This document shows positions 19,459 through 27,396 of a stretch of 38,516 nt of DNA, in pieces. Each line of letters opens with the position of its first letter. Positions within the stretch are counted from its first letter, which is position 1. The stretch is from a virus. The stretch covers positions 1 to 38,516 of IMG/VR virus record IMGVR_UViG_3300042321_002876; one strand, given 5' to 3'. The notes under the pieces are model-generated. The model saw only the letters and a list, made by a program, of their open reading frames with translations. It did not search any database and was not told the origin of the DNA. Position numbers and translations under genes: made by a program.

Positions 19459-21322
19459 ATCAGGAAGACCAAAGAAAAAGTCAGATCTCTTTTTAGATCT
19501 CGAAGGCTTAAAGGAAGCGGTTAAGAACGTTACAATTACAGCCGCTGATGCTGGTCGTATTCCTAGTATAATTGAATTTATTGAGTCTGAAAAATATTTG
19601 GGGTTAATTCATAGAAAGCCCACTCCTATCGATTTATACCCTTTTCAGAGAATTATGTTAAAAGCTTTTTATGCTAATAGTGTTGGTAATGAAAATTTAT
19701 CCCTTTCAGATGAAGAAATAAACTTATGTAAAGAAAATAACTTTGAAGATGAAGATATAAGTGATTTGTTTTTCAAAAAAGACAACGGAACCACAAAGAG
19801 CGAGCTGGTTCTTGTGTGGGGGCGCAGGAGCGGGAAAGACTTTATTGTTTCAATATTAGCATGCTATGAGGCAGCAAAACTTCTAGAAGCTCCTGAAGGA
19901 GACCCTTATAAGCTTTATGGTTTAGGTTCAGGAGCTCCATTCACCATTCTTACTGTTGCAAACAGTTCGGCTCAAGCTCAAGTTTTGTTTAATGAAATAA
20001 AAGATAAAATTATTAATAGTTCATATTTTGCTGATAAAATAGTTCCATCTGGAATTTTATCTGAACAAATTCATTTATTGACTCCTGCGGATAAAGTGCG
20101 AAATGCTGAGCTTGCCTCTCGTGGATTGCCTACCAGTCCTGGCTCTGTAATTATTCGTTGTGGTCACAGTAACTCTGATTCTTTAGCAGGTATTTCTTGC
20201 TATTGTTTATTGCTTGATGAAATTGGCTTATATAAGCAAACTGCTGGTAGTAGCGGCGGAGAAAGTATATACAGAACATTAGCACCTGCCACTGCCACAT
20301 ATGTACGCAAAGAAAAAGTGATTGATCCATATGGAGTGGAATCTACAAAAGACGTTTATGATGGTAAAATTATATGCATTAGTTCTCCTCGTGGTAAAGA
20401 AGGTGTGTTTTATGATTTATATAGGAAAAGTAGTGCAGTATCTCACAGGGTAATGTGCAAGCTTCCAACATGGAAGGTTAATCCAAACCAGACTCAAGAA
20501 TTACTTCGTGAAAAATTTGCAAATATGACAGAAGAAGAATTCATGATGGAGTTTGGTGCAGAATTTAGTGGCACAGCTGGACAAACTTTCTTTACAAGAG
20601 ATATGGTTGAAAAGGCATTTAGTAACAATTTGCATCTCAAAGATCACGGCGAGGCTGGCTTTACCTATTTTTGCCATTTAGATCCAGCAACTTCTTCTCA
20701 CAACTATGCTCTTTGTGTTGTCCATAGAGAGCTTTTTGTAAATCCAGAAACAAATAAGATGGATTTTAAAGTAAAGGTAGATCATTTGAAGTATTGGCAG
20801 CCTGCAGAGGGAAAACCAATTCTTACAGAAGAAGTTGATAATTACATTATTAGTTTGAGTAAAAAGTATAATTTTGAACTTGTTACTTTTGATCAATGGA
20901 ACTCCCAACACAGCATTGACCATCTTAAAAAACATAGTGTTCCAGCAAAAATGACTAGATTTACAAAAAGATATAAAATTATTATATATGATAATTTATA
21001 TGACTTATGTTCTGCCGGTAGACTTGATATTCCAGAGCATGATTTATTAAAAAATGAAATGTTGTATCTGCAGCGCAGATATACCCCAACTGGATACCGT
21101 GTTTTTGCTAAAAAAGACGGCTTGGTAAAAACAGATGATGTTGTAGATGCTCTGGCTGGTGCAGCTTATTCTTGCATGAATGACACTATGACAAGATTGC
21201 CTCAAGGAAAATTAGTTAGATTATCAGTAAATCCTGTAGGAGAAGATGTTGTCTTTAGAAGCATGTCAGGAGTTCCTATTGGCAATACACTTCAACAACA
21301 AAAATGGAGCAAAAGGTTTTAA
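19448..21322 (+). CDS. terL: Terminase large subunit
   Basis: 624 residues, usual for a T4-like large terminase. The ATPase half has a Walker A variant GRRSGKD (Gly125 to Asp131) and Walker B LLLDE (Asp257, Glu258). The C-terminal nuclease half has an RNase H-like acidic set: HLDPATSSHNYALCVVH (Asp412), VTFDQWNS (Asp482) and KTDDVVDALAGAA (Asp563, Asp564, Asp567). It translocates genomic DNA into the prohead through the portal and cuts the concatemer. The start is ATG at 19448 or the adjacent ATG at 19451. It overlaps the upstream gene, suggesting coupled translation. Portal lies about 8 kb downstream, with an unusually large set of genes between. Confidence 0.93.
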   Translation: MMGKSGRPKKKSDLFLDLEGLKEAVKNVTITAADAGRIPSIIEFIESEKYLGLIHRKPTPIDLYPFQRIMLKAFYANSVGNENLSLSDEEINLCKENNFEDEDISDLFFKKDNGTTKSELVLVWGRRSGKDFIVSILACYEAAKLLEAPEGDPYKLYGLGSGAPFTILTVANSSAQAQVLFNEIKDKIINSSYFADKIVPSGILSEQIHLLTPADKVRNAELASRGLPTSPGSVIIRCGHSNSDSLAGISCYCLLLDEIGLYKQTAGSSGGESIYRTLAPATATYVRKEKVIDPYGVESTKDVYDGKIICISSPRGKEGVFYDLYRKSSAVSHRVMCKLPTWKVNPNQTQELLREKFANMTEEEFMMEFGAEFSGTAGQTFFTRDMVEKAFSNNLHLKDHGEAGFTYFCHLDPATSSHNYALCVVHRELFVNPETNKMDFKVKVDHLKYWQPAEGKPILTEEVDNYIISLSKKYNFELVTFDQWNSQHSIDHLKKHSVPAKMTRFTKRYKIIIYDNLYDLCSAGRLDIPEHDLLKNEMLYLQRRYTPTGYRVFAKKDGLVKTDDVVDALAGAAYSCMNDTMTRLPQGKLVRLSVNPVGEDVVFRSMSGVPIGNTLQQQKWSKRF

Positions 21323-21324
21323 AA

Positions 21325-22041
21325 ATGTTTAATTTAAAAAAATGGGTCAAATCTTTGTTTTCTGAAAGTGATAATGTAAAAACAGCTAGTTTAGCTTCTG
21401 ATCTTGATCAGCATAGAAAAGATCAGGGCACTGGAATATCAGATGTCCCAGAAATAGCTGAAGCAGTATTGGATAGAGTCGAATCTTCTGATAAAGATGT
21501 GACTATCGAAGGCAAGATGAGTAAAGAAAATAAGTCTGATTCTCAGACTCTTGAAGCTCAAATGGATGAAAAATTAAAATATTCAATAAGAAAAAATGAC
21601 AATATAAGAGAAGAGGTTCCTAGAATAAATGTTGCAACAGAAATGCATGATCAAGCTTATCGTGAAGCTTATTCAAAGGCAGAAAAAAATCTTACTAAGC
21701 AAAAAGATTTATTTGAAAAATATATAGGCAAAAAGGGTTCAAAGCAGGTTCCTGCTAATGTCGCTGATTCTGCTTCTGGTTTGCCAAATAGCCCTGAACG
21801 CTTTGTTAATTTTGACGGCGTACCTTCAGAGGATGTAAAGAAAAACTTGTCTCATATTGGAGACTCTTCTGAAGTTAAGTCAATGCATACTACTGGAGAT
21901 TTAGATTCTGTTAAAAAGCTAGATGCTGCCGCTTTTTATATAGCCTACAAAGCTGCATCTGCTGGCAGAGATTTAAATGACAGCGAAAATTCTATTATTA
22001 AATCTATAATTGATAAAAAACGAGAGTTACTTTTGTCATGA
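21325..22041 (+). CDS. Hypothetical hydrophilic protein of the head module
   Basis: 238 residues from ATG 21325, preceded by AAAAGG (21311-21316). An in-frame ATG at 21304, inside the terminase gene, lacks such a site. Lys/Asp/Ser-rich, mostly helical, no cysteine or membrane segment. Near the N terminus it carries VKTASLAS (residues 18-24), an example of the K-x-A-[S/Q] motif repeated in this region. The C-terminal part (AAFYIAYKAASAGRDLNDSE) looks helical. Function not recognised. Confidence 0.65.
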   Translation: MFNLKKWVKSLFSESDNVKTASLASDLDQHRKDQGTGISDVPEIAEAVLDRVESSDKDVTIEGKMSKENKSDSQTLEAQMDEKLKYSIRKNDNIREEVPRINVATEMHDQAYREAYSKAEKNLTKQKDLFEKYIGKKGSKQVPANVADSASGLPNSPERFVNFDGVPSEDVKKNLSHIGDSSEVKSMHTTGDLDSVKKLDAAAFYIAYKAASAGRDLNDSENSIIKSIIDKKRELLLS

Positions 22042-22478
22042 AAAAAGTAGCCAGACGTGGCACTGGTTGGCCAGCAGCATTTGAACATCCTCTTGATAGG
22101 AAAGATCCATACAAGAGATATGTTGGTCCAAATTCTGGCGAATCTCCTAAGTTAACTAGAATTGGAGATCAGGGTTTTCCCGATGAAGCTCCAGACGCGT
22201 CTGGATCTATAGGTGGTGCTAGTAAATATGATCATATAGCTCCAGGCGATCACCCATGGACTGATTTTGATCCAGATGATCCATTTGAGTCCTATGTTGG
22301 TAGGGATCAGGGTCAAATGCCATACGGGGAGTCTGGACAAGAGTTGAATTTTACAACCAATGACGGTCCACTTTCGCGTACTTTTCGCATATTTACTTTG
22401 ATGGCTGACGATAATAGGGATAGCAAGCCTGAGCAGTTGTCTGGCAATTTGGCCAAGAAAAGGATTAAAAAAATATGA
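22038..22478 (+). CDS. Hypothetical protein, 146 aa
   Basis: Overlaps the previous stop by four bases (ATGA) and its own stop is overlapped the same way by the next gene. The protein is Pro/Gly/Asp-rich with little predicted secondary structure (HPLDRKDPYKRYVGPNSGES, DFDPDDPFESYVGRDQGQM). The parallel phrases DPYKRYVGPNSGESP and DPFESYVGRDQGQMP suggest an internal repeat. Could be an extended virion linker protein; no domain recognised. Confidence 0.62.
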   Translation: MKKVARRGTGWPAAFEHPLDRKDPYKRYVGPNSGESPKLTRIGDQGFPDEAPDASGSIGGASKYDHIAPGDHPWTDFDPDDPFESYVGRDQGQMPYGESGQELNFTTNDGPLSRTFRIFTLMADDNRDSKPEQLSGNLAKKRIKKI

Positions 22479-23056
22479 AATTTAGAACAACAGAAAAAAT
22501 TACCGGAGAAATAGTGCTTGGTGGTTTGAATTTGGTTTTAAAGCGTGGTGTGTTTTTTGATTTAACTAAAGATAAAATTGGTCACCATGAATTAGTATGG
22601 GCAATTCATAACGGCTATGTTGAAGCTATTGATAATGACGCTAAAAATGCAGCAAATGCAGAAAAGAAAGTTTATACTAACAGTTCAAAAAAAATCATAG
22701 TTTCACAATTTCTGAAGAGTCCCCTTAATTCAGGAGACACTGTTGTCTTGCTGAAAGATGATCCAACATGTGTTGAACTTGATAAGCTTGTTGCTGCTGG
22801 TCTGCTTTCTTGCTCTGACGCTTCATCTCCTGCAGCTGAAGCTAAGCAGGTTAAGGCTCCAGTGGACTCAAAGCCTGAGAAAATTACTGAAACTAGAAAA
22901 AGTTTTAAGAAAAAGCCTTCTTCAAAGAAAGAGGACAAAAAGGATAATACAGTCGAATCATCAAAAATAACCTCGGATGCTAAGCCTAAGCCTTTCGTTT
23001 CAGAACAGAAAACGATTTTCGTAGGCTCAAACAACGAGGAGTTAGAGCTTGATTAA
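22475..23056 (+). CDS. Hypothetical protein with low-complexity Lys-rich C-terminus
   Basis: 193 residues, ATGA overlap with the preceding gene. Residues 1-60 look like a small beta domain (TGEIVLGGLNLVLKRGVFFD). After about residue 120 the sequence becomes Lys/Ser/Ala-rich and probably disordered. The last 15 residues are acidic. The 3' end contains GAGGAG (23036-23041), which appears to be the ribosome binding site for an overlooked small gene starting at TTG 23049. Function unknown. Confidence 0.62.
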   Translation: MKFRTTEKITGEIVLGGLNLVLKRGVFFDLTKDKIGHHELVWAIHNGYVEAIDNDAKNAANAEKKVYTNSSKKIIVSQFLKSPLNSGDTVVLLKDDPTCVELDKLVAAGLLSCSDASSPAAEAKQVKAPVDSKPEKITETRKSFKKKPSSKKEDKKDNTVESSKITSDAKPKPFVSEQKTIFVGSNNEELELD

Positions 23057-23195
23057 ATTTAATTCTAGTACTTTTCAAAATAAACTAAAAAAAGTAAAAA
23101 GAAACAATAAGAAAAAATTGTGTCGTTATTTTACTCTTCTGTATCCACAAGAGTATGCCTCTGACTTAGTGGGGAAGAAGTGCAATGACTCATGA
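23049..23195 (+). CDS. Small basic protein with TTG start, 48 aa
   Basis: A frame in the apparent gap between 23056 and 23185. It has an ideal Shine-Dalgarno (GAGGAG at 23036-23041, seven bases before TTG 23049), overlaps the upstream stop by eight bases and the downstream start by eleven. The peptide starts (M)IKFNSSTFQNKLKKVKRN and ends KKCNDS, with a highly basic first half and a TLLYPQEYASDLVG middle. Spacing and tiling fit the packing style of this operon. No known family. Confidence 0.5.
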   Translation: MIKFNSSTFQNKLKKVKRNNKKKLCRYFTLLYPQEYASDLVGKKCNDS

Positions 23196-23973
23196 TTCAA
23201 AATTGCAGGCTATTCAAGCAGAATTAAATTACTATGGATATGCCATTAATGGATCCCAGATTATTTCTTTAGAAAACAGCTCTGTAGAAAACGTTGATCT
23301 TTTTTTGCAAAGGTTATCTGATTTGCAAAAAGAACAAGTAGTAAAATTAAAAGACGAATGGGAAAAAATTGAGATTAATGTCAAGGCTATTGCTGGTGGT
23401 ATTACTGTTCATGGGCTCCGTGTTTTGCAAAAATGTTTCAACTACGTTAAAAGCAAAAGTCAGCATTCTGTTTTAAAAGATAGGTCTTGTATAAAACATA
23501 TTAGAAACATTTCATGCATGGCTGCTGATCGCATGAGTCATGCAACCGCTGAACAAATTGCAGTAGTCCTGTCAAGAATTGAATTGTATGAGTATAACAT
23601 AAAAAAAATAGGATATCTTAAGTTTTTAATTAGTTCTTATATAAAAAAACAAAATTCTTCTAATATAAAAATTGCAATAGATATTGATATTAGTTCATCT
23701 GTACAGGGTCCTTATTCTAATCTTGATCTTCCAACAGAAGAAAGAGTATTCAGATGGAGTGATGTAGATGAAGAGACTTATGCAAGACAGGACATGAAGC
23801 AAAAGCAAAGAAGATATCAAATGGGTTTAGAAGACAATCAGTCTAGTGATACAAAGGTTGGATTTTATTGGCGAGAATTACGTAATGAGCCTTATCCATT
23901 TCTTAGCGGTTCTGAAGAAATGGGCTATGAAACTTCGTATCCTTATCGTGCAAATCTGTGGGGTAATCCATGA
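23185..23973 (+). CDS. Hypothetical structural-region protein, 262 aa
   Basis: Good Shine-Dalgarno (GGGGAAG, 23171-23177). The N-terminal 160 residues are helical (LDLFLQRL-type segments, then KIEINVKAIAGGITVHGLRV). The C-terminal 90 residues are Tyr/Arg/Glu-rich with little obvious structure (DEETYARQDMKQKQRRYQMG) and end with YPYRANLWGNP. No enzyme motif. Location between terminase and portal suggests a packaging or head-completion role, without direct evidence. Confidence 0.6.
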   Translation: MTHDSKLQAIQAELNYYGYAINGSQIISLENSSVENVDLFLQRLSDLQKEQVVKLKDEWEKIEINVKAIAGGITVHGLRVLQKCFNYVKSKSQHSVLKDRSCIKHIRNISCMAADRMSHATAEQIAVVLSRIELYEYNIKKIGYLKFLISSYIKKQNSSNIKIAIDIDISSSVQGPYSNLDLPTEERVFRWSDVDEETYARQDMKQKQRRYQMGLEDNQSSDTKVGFYWRELRNEPYPFLSGSEEMGYETSYPYRANLWGNP

Positions 23974-24371
23974 AAAAAGTAAGTCAGTCATCTCTCGTTG
24001 ATTTTTTGGTAAATAATAAAACTATAAATGTTAGTAATCTAAATTTTATTAGCATTCATTCTAGGCAGGCTAAAAATTTATATTCTCTTTTTGTTTCTTC
24101 TGTTGATGGAAATTCTAATATAAAAATAGCTAAACCAATTAATATGCATACTACTGACTTTGTTGAGCTGCAGCTTGCTGGTCTTATTAAGGGTGACATG
24201 AGTAACGCTGTTATTACCGCAAACGGTGCAAAGCTTTTGGAAAAAATGATATTGTCTGATGACGATTGTACGTTTGCATTAAAGACCAATGTACATCATA
24301 AGGGTTTAGGAAAAGTTAGTGAAAATAATTTTGATGTGCCAAAAAGGGGCAATTCTATTTTTAGAGCATGA
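23970..24371 (+). CDS. Hypothetical protein, possible winged-helix
   Basis: 133 residues, ATGA overlap with the previous gene. The middle (TTDFVELQLAGLIKGDMSNA followed by VITANGAKLLEKMIL) resembles a winged-helix pattern: a helix pair, a 'L...GLI' turn and a beta wing ending in a 'T..G..LL..' helix. DNA binding would fit a regulator or a small terminase-like partner. The match is only by pattern, so the call stays open. Confidence 0.55.
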   Translation: MKKVSQSSLVDFLVNNKTINVSNLNFISIHSRQAKNLYSLFVSSVDGNSNIKIAKPINMHTTDFVELQLAGLIKGDMSNAVITANGAKLLEKMILSDDDCTFALKTNVHHKGLGKVSENNFDVPKRGNSIFRA

Positions 24372-24577
24372 TGCAATTAAGTTATAGATATAATAGTGAG
24401 AGAGATCGTGCACTATGCTTAGATTTTTTGCGTCACAGTGGTTTTTGGAATGACATAGAAGTTGAATATTTAAGATCTGCAACAAAAAGATTAGTAATAT
24501 CTATAGAAAATGAAGATGTTGATGACTTTACTATAAGGGCAAAATACAAAGGTTTTAAATTCAATGAAATTGAGTAA
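24368..24577 (+). CDS. Small hypothetical protein, 69 aa
   Basis: Starts inside the previous stop (ATGATG; 24368 or 24371). Composition is charged and mixed alpha/beta: RDRALCLDFLRHSGFWNDIE, then EVEYLRSATKRLVISIENE. It overlaps the next gene by 14 bases. Unknown family; the overlap at both ends supports it being a real gene in the operon. Confidence 0.58.
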   Translation: MMQLSYRYNSERDRALCLDFLRHSGFWNDIEVEYLRSATKRLVISIENEDVDDFTIRAKYKGFKFNEIE

Positions 24578-25397
24578 CTCAAAAAAAATCTATGTAGAAG
24601 TTGCAAAGACCCCGGAACAGCAAAGTCAAGGGTTAATGTTTAGGAAATCTTTAGATAAAGATAGTGGCATGCTGTTTGTTTTTCAAAATTCAAAACCTTT
24701 AAGTTTTTGGGGAATGAATACTTTTATTCCTTTAGACATCGCATTTATAGATGAATCTGGAAAAATTCAAGACATTAAAAGAATTAAAGAGCATGATTTG
24801 ACAAGTGTAAAGTCTTCATGTCCATGCAAATATGCTTTAGAGATGGAAGACGGATGGTTCAAGTCAAACGGTTTTTCTGTTGGAGATTATTGTGAGCCTT
24901 TATTCAAAAAATTTGACAATTCCGTTGTGCTTATTAAGAATATAAAAACTGCTCAAAAAGAAGAAGCTCAGGACGTTGAAGATAAAACTGAAGATTTAGA
25001 TAAAGATGAAAAAAAACCGGAAGAGACAAAAAAGGAAATAAAAGTTCCATCTCCAGCTAAGCCTATTCCTAATGTTGTTGTGACTCCTGTGTCAGCCCCA
25101 GCAAAACAGGACGTAATTAATATCCCAAAATTTGGCAATATTTTTGAGGCATTAAGATGGTCTATTTCTAATAATCAAGTTATGAGAGTGACTTATCATA
25201 CGCAAAAAGGACACACTGTTACTAAAGATATAGAACCTCATCGTGTTTTCTTTTCCAGGAGTAGTAAGCGTCAGGTTTTAAAAGCATATGACGAAACAGC
25301 AGATCATCCAAGCCAATATATAATTATGAATATTGTTTCGTATGGATTTCCTGGAAGGAAGTTTATGCCTAAATCAATATTATTAACACGGAGATAG
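24564..25397 (+). CDS. DUF192 domain protein with WYL-like C-terminus
   Basis: 277 residues. Residues 1-115 match DUF192 (COG1430): VAKTPEQQSQGLMFRKSL, then GMLFVF, FWGMNTFIPLDIAFID and GKIQDI, in the family order. A Glu/Lys/Pro-rich linker runs from about residue 130 to 185. Residues about 190-277 look like a WYL-type SH3-like fold: ALRWSISNNQVMRVTYHT, KGHTVTKDIEPHRVFF, a v.AYDE segment and a terminal YIIMNIVSYGF. DUF192 proteins are of poorly known function; WYL domains sense ligands or nucleotides in phage and defence regulators. The DUF192 call is strong, the WYL call moderate. Neighbours are head-module genes, so a virion or assembly role is possible. Confidence 0.78.
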   Translation: MKLSNSKKIYVEVAKTPEQQSQGLMFRKSLDKDSGMLFVFQNSKPLSFWGMNTFIPLDIAFIDESGKIQDIKRIKEHDLTSVKSSCPCKYALEMEDGWFKSNGFSVGDYCEPLFKKFDNSVVLIKNIKTAQKEEAQDVEDKTEDLDKDEKKPEETKKEIKVPSPAKPIPNVVVTPVSAPAKQDVINIPKFGNIFEALRWSISNNQVMRVTYHTQKGHTVTKDIEPHRVFFSRSSKRQVLKAYDETADHPSQYIIMNIVSYGFPGRKFMPKSILLTRR

Positions 25398-25402
25398 TGT
25401 TT

Positions 25403-26005
25403 ATGATTAATTTAATAAAAGATATAATTTTGACCGCACAAAGTTTAGAGATCAAGGGGCTTAGCAAGCATGCATCGCAGCTAGATGGCGTTGCAGAATC
25501 TTTAACTATGATTAAGCAAGCTCAGTATGATGGTGTTCAAGGCTACTGGATCAGAAATGGTCGTTGTTTTGACAATTGTTATAGAGAGAAGCGTACAAAA
25601 GAAGCAAAAAAGAGTGCACAAGAAATTTGGAGTGAATGTCATGAAGAGTGGTTAAAATCTCTGATGAGTAATAGTTCTGAATGGGACAAGTACGCCAAAG
25701 ACTCTTCAAATTCTATGATAAAAATAGCGAAGTCAGAGACAACTAATTTTTCTGATGAAATTTTAAAAGATGAAATAAAAGAAAAAGTATCTTCTGGTTT
25801 GCCTATTTCAGACGCAGTCCCAATGACTGTTGCTGAAAGAATGTTTAGTATCCCATGGAAACTTGCTCAAGTGAGTAATGAAGTTGTTGAGATAGCTAGG
25901 GAGGTTTCCGAGTCAGATCCCGCCGTTTCTGAGAAACTTTATGATTTTGCAGATCAAATTAGACAAGAAAGTTTACATAATTATAGAGACTGCCTTATAT
26001 CATAA
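25403..26005 (+). CDS. Hypothetical helical protein of the head module
   Basis: 200 residues from ATG 25403, which is nine bases after GGAG (25390-25393). The alternative GTG at 25397 overlaps the previous stop but is too close to that site. The protein is helical, with YDGVQGYWIRNGRCFDNCYR and SECHEEWLKSLM in the first half; Cys and His positions could bind metal. It carries several K-x-A-[S/Q/K] motifs, including SKHASQ at residues 21-26, IKQAQ and IKIAK. Function not recognised. Confidence 0.6.
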   Translation: MINLIKDIILTAQSLEIKGLSKHASQLDGVAESLTMIKQAQYDGVQGYWIRNGRCFDNCYREKRTKEAKKSAQEIWSECHEEWLKSLMSNSSEWDKYAKDSSNSMIKIAKSETTNFSDEILKDEIKEKVSSGLPISDAVPMTVAERMFSIPWKLAQVSNEVVEIAREVSESDPAVSEKLYDFADQIRQESLHNYRDCLIS

Positions 26006-26014
26006 AGGAAAATT

Positions 26015-26022
26015 TATAAATA
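26015..26022 (+). promoter_or_regulatory. T4-type late promoter box TATAAATA
   Basis: An exact TATAAATA, the complete T4 late promoter consensus, stands in the largest gap of the terminase-portal block, ten bases after the stop of the upstream gene. With T4 spacing, transcription would start near 26028, leaving a leader of about 32 bases with GGAGG at 26046-26050 and the ATG at 26060. I found no other exact intergenic copy in the window. It implies that the phage uses a gp55-like late sigma factor, which is not encoded here. Confidence 0.6.
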
Positions 26023-26059
26023 CTTATTAATAAAAAGGACCATTTGGAGGAACAACTAT

Positions 26060-26782
26060 ATGCAATTTTTTTCTAACAAAATTTACGTAAACGGATCTCA
26101 AAAATCATTCCAAGACCTTATTGATGGTGTCAAGGGTAACGGAATGACTAAGGTCGCATCTTCTGCTGAAGCTCCCGTCAAGGAAGCTGGCAAGGAAGCT
26201 ATGATGGAAAAGACGACTAAGGGCGGTAAGATGCCCAAGGAAGTGCTGGAGCACTTTAAGGGTAAGTCAGGTGCTTCTGGTAAGTCAGGTGCTTCTGGTA
26301 AGTCAGGTGCTTCTGGTAAGTCAGGTGCTTCTGGTAAGTCAGGCTTAACTTCTGCTCAAAAGAAATTGCCAGCTGCTCTTCAGCAAGCTATCTTAGACAA
26401 GAAGAAGGCTGAAGCCAAAGATGATGGCCTAAAAATAGCAAGTATTGAAAAGGTTAATGATGATGAAGTTATTTTGACACTAGCAACTTCTCATGAAGCT
26501 GGATTTGCTCACGCAGCAACTTCTCATGAAGATGGAGAAGAGGTTGTTATTGATGATTCAGATGAAGGCAAGAGTGGCAAGAGTGGCAAGAGTGGCAAGG
26601 ACGAAAAAGAATCTTGCTGGTCTGCAAAAGAATCTTGTTGGTCTGACAAAATGGCTTCTGAGCAACCAAAGTTTGTCAAGATAGCTAACCTCACCGATAA
26701 GCAAAAGTCTCATTTCCGTAAGTATTGGGACAATGTTTGGCCAAAGGAGTTTATTGAAGCTCTACTTTCTGTACAGAATTAA
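26060..26782 (+). CDS. Probable abundant virion protein with GKSGAS repeats
   Basis: 240 residues with an unusually strong Shine-Dalgarno (GGAGG, 26046-26050) and an upstream late promoter box. Codons favour AAG and GGT more than those of the neighbours, a sign of high expression. Layout: residues 1-35 include MTKVASS; a Lys/Glu-rich stretch; four-plus GKSGAS repeats at about residues 68-95; an alpha/beta segment (LTSAQKKLPAALQQAILDKK); an acidic stretch, GKSGKSGKSGK and a duplicated KESCWS; then a C-terminal helical end (FRKYWDNVWPKEFIEALLS). The low-complexity part resembles linkers in head or internal proteins. A head accessory or internal protein is my best guess, not shown. Confidence 0.65.
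   Translation: MQFFSNKIYVNGSQKSFQDLIDGVKGNGMTKVASSAEAPVKEAGKEAMMEKTTKGGKMPKEVLEHFKGKSGASGKSGASGKSGASGKSGASGKSGLTSAQKKLPAALQQAILDKKKAEAKDDGLKIASIEKVNDDEVILTLATSHEAGFAHAATSHEDGEEVVIDDSDEGKSGKSGKSGKDEKESCWSAKESCWSDKMASEQPKFVKIANLTDKQKSHFRKYWDNVWPKEFIEALLSVQN
26261..26343 (+). repeat. 18-bp tandem repeat, 4.6 copies
   Basis: GGTAAGTCAGGTGCTTCT is repeated four times without change and then partly a fifth time. It encodes (GKSGAS)n. The perfect repetition suggests recent expansion; copy number could vary. Confidence 0.95.
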
Positions 26783-26793
26783 GGAGCTTTAAT

Positions 26794-27396
26794 ATGGCTA
26801 TTTTGCCTGTAGGAATTAGGAAAGAAATGCAGACGCAGATGTTCAGGACGGCGCAATCAGCGCCTCCTGAACCTGCTTCTGCTTATATGCAGGGAGGTCC
26901 GTCAGTTCCTCCTGAACAGCCAGCGCCCGTTGCTAATGTTGCTAAAAATATAGATGATCAAAATATTCGAGATTTTGTAACGGATATTTTGGTAAATAGG
27001 CTTGGCGTTCCCGAAAGAACCGTTGACAAAAAGTTAGAAAATTTAGTTAGTTATTCTATAGCATCGAATGGCGATATCAGCGGATTCTTTATTATTCCTG
27101 TTCATACTGGTCAAAAGAAAGTATCTTTGCAAGAGGCAAAACAAATTGTTTCTGATTTTTGCTCAGCATTCAATGTTGAATGTGAGATAGAACATGGCAA
27201 AAATTTTAAAATATCTTTTAAAAGTGTTCCAAAAACTGATATCCAAGAGCCAACAGATGAAGGTAGTTTAAAGTTTGTTCCAGATGAAAAGGGGACAGCT
27301 CAGAAAAAGGTTGCTTCTAGTATTTTTGCAGAACAATTTGAGATGCGTAAGACAATGCTTGCAGACACCTTAAAAAGATTGGGATATACAAAATGA
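26794..27396 (+). CDS. Hypothetical protein, 200 aa
   Basis: Shine-Dalgarno AAGGAG (26782-26787). It has a Pro/Ala/Gln-rich N-terminal 50 residues, then an alpha/beta domain (RDFVTDILVNRLGVPERTVD, VSYSIASNGDISGFFIIPVH, VSLQEAKQIVSDFCSAFN). The tail contains QKKVASSIFAEQF, another K-x-A-S site, and a helical end. The next gene overlaps its stop (ATGA). No known family. Confidence 0.6.
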   Translation: MAILPVGIRKEMQTQMFRTAQSAPPEPASAYMQGGPSVPPEQPAPVANVAKNIDDQNIRDFVTDILVNRLGVPERTVDKKLENLVSYSIASNGDISGFFIIPVHTGQKKVSLQEAKQIVSDFCSAFNVECEIEHGKNFKISFKSVPKTDIQEPTDEGSLKFVPDEKGTAQKKVASSIFAEQFEMRKTMLADTLKRLGYTK

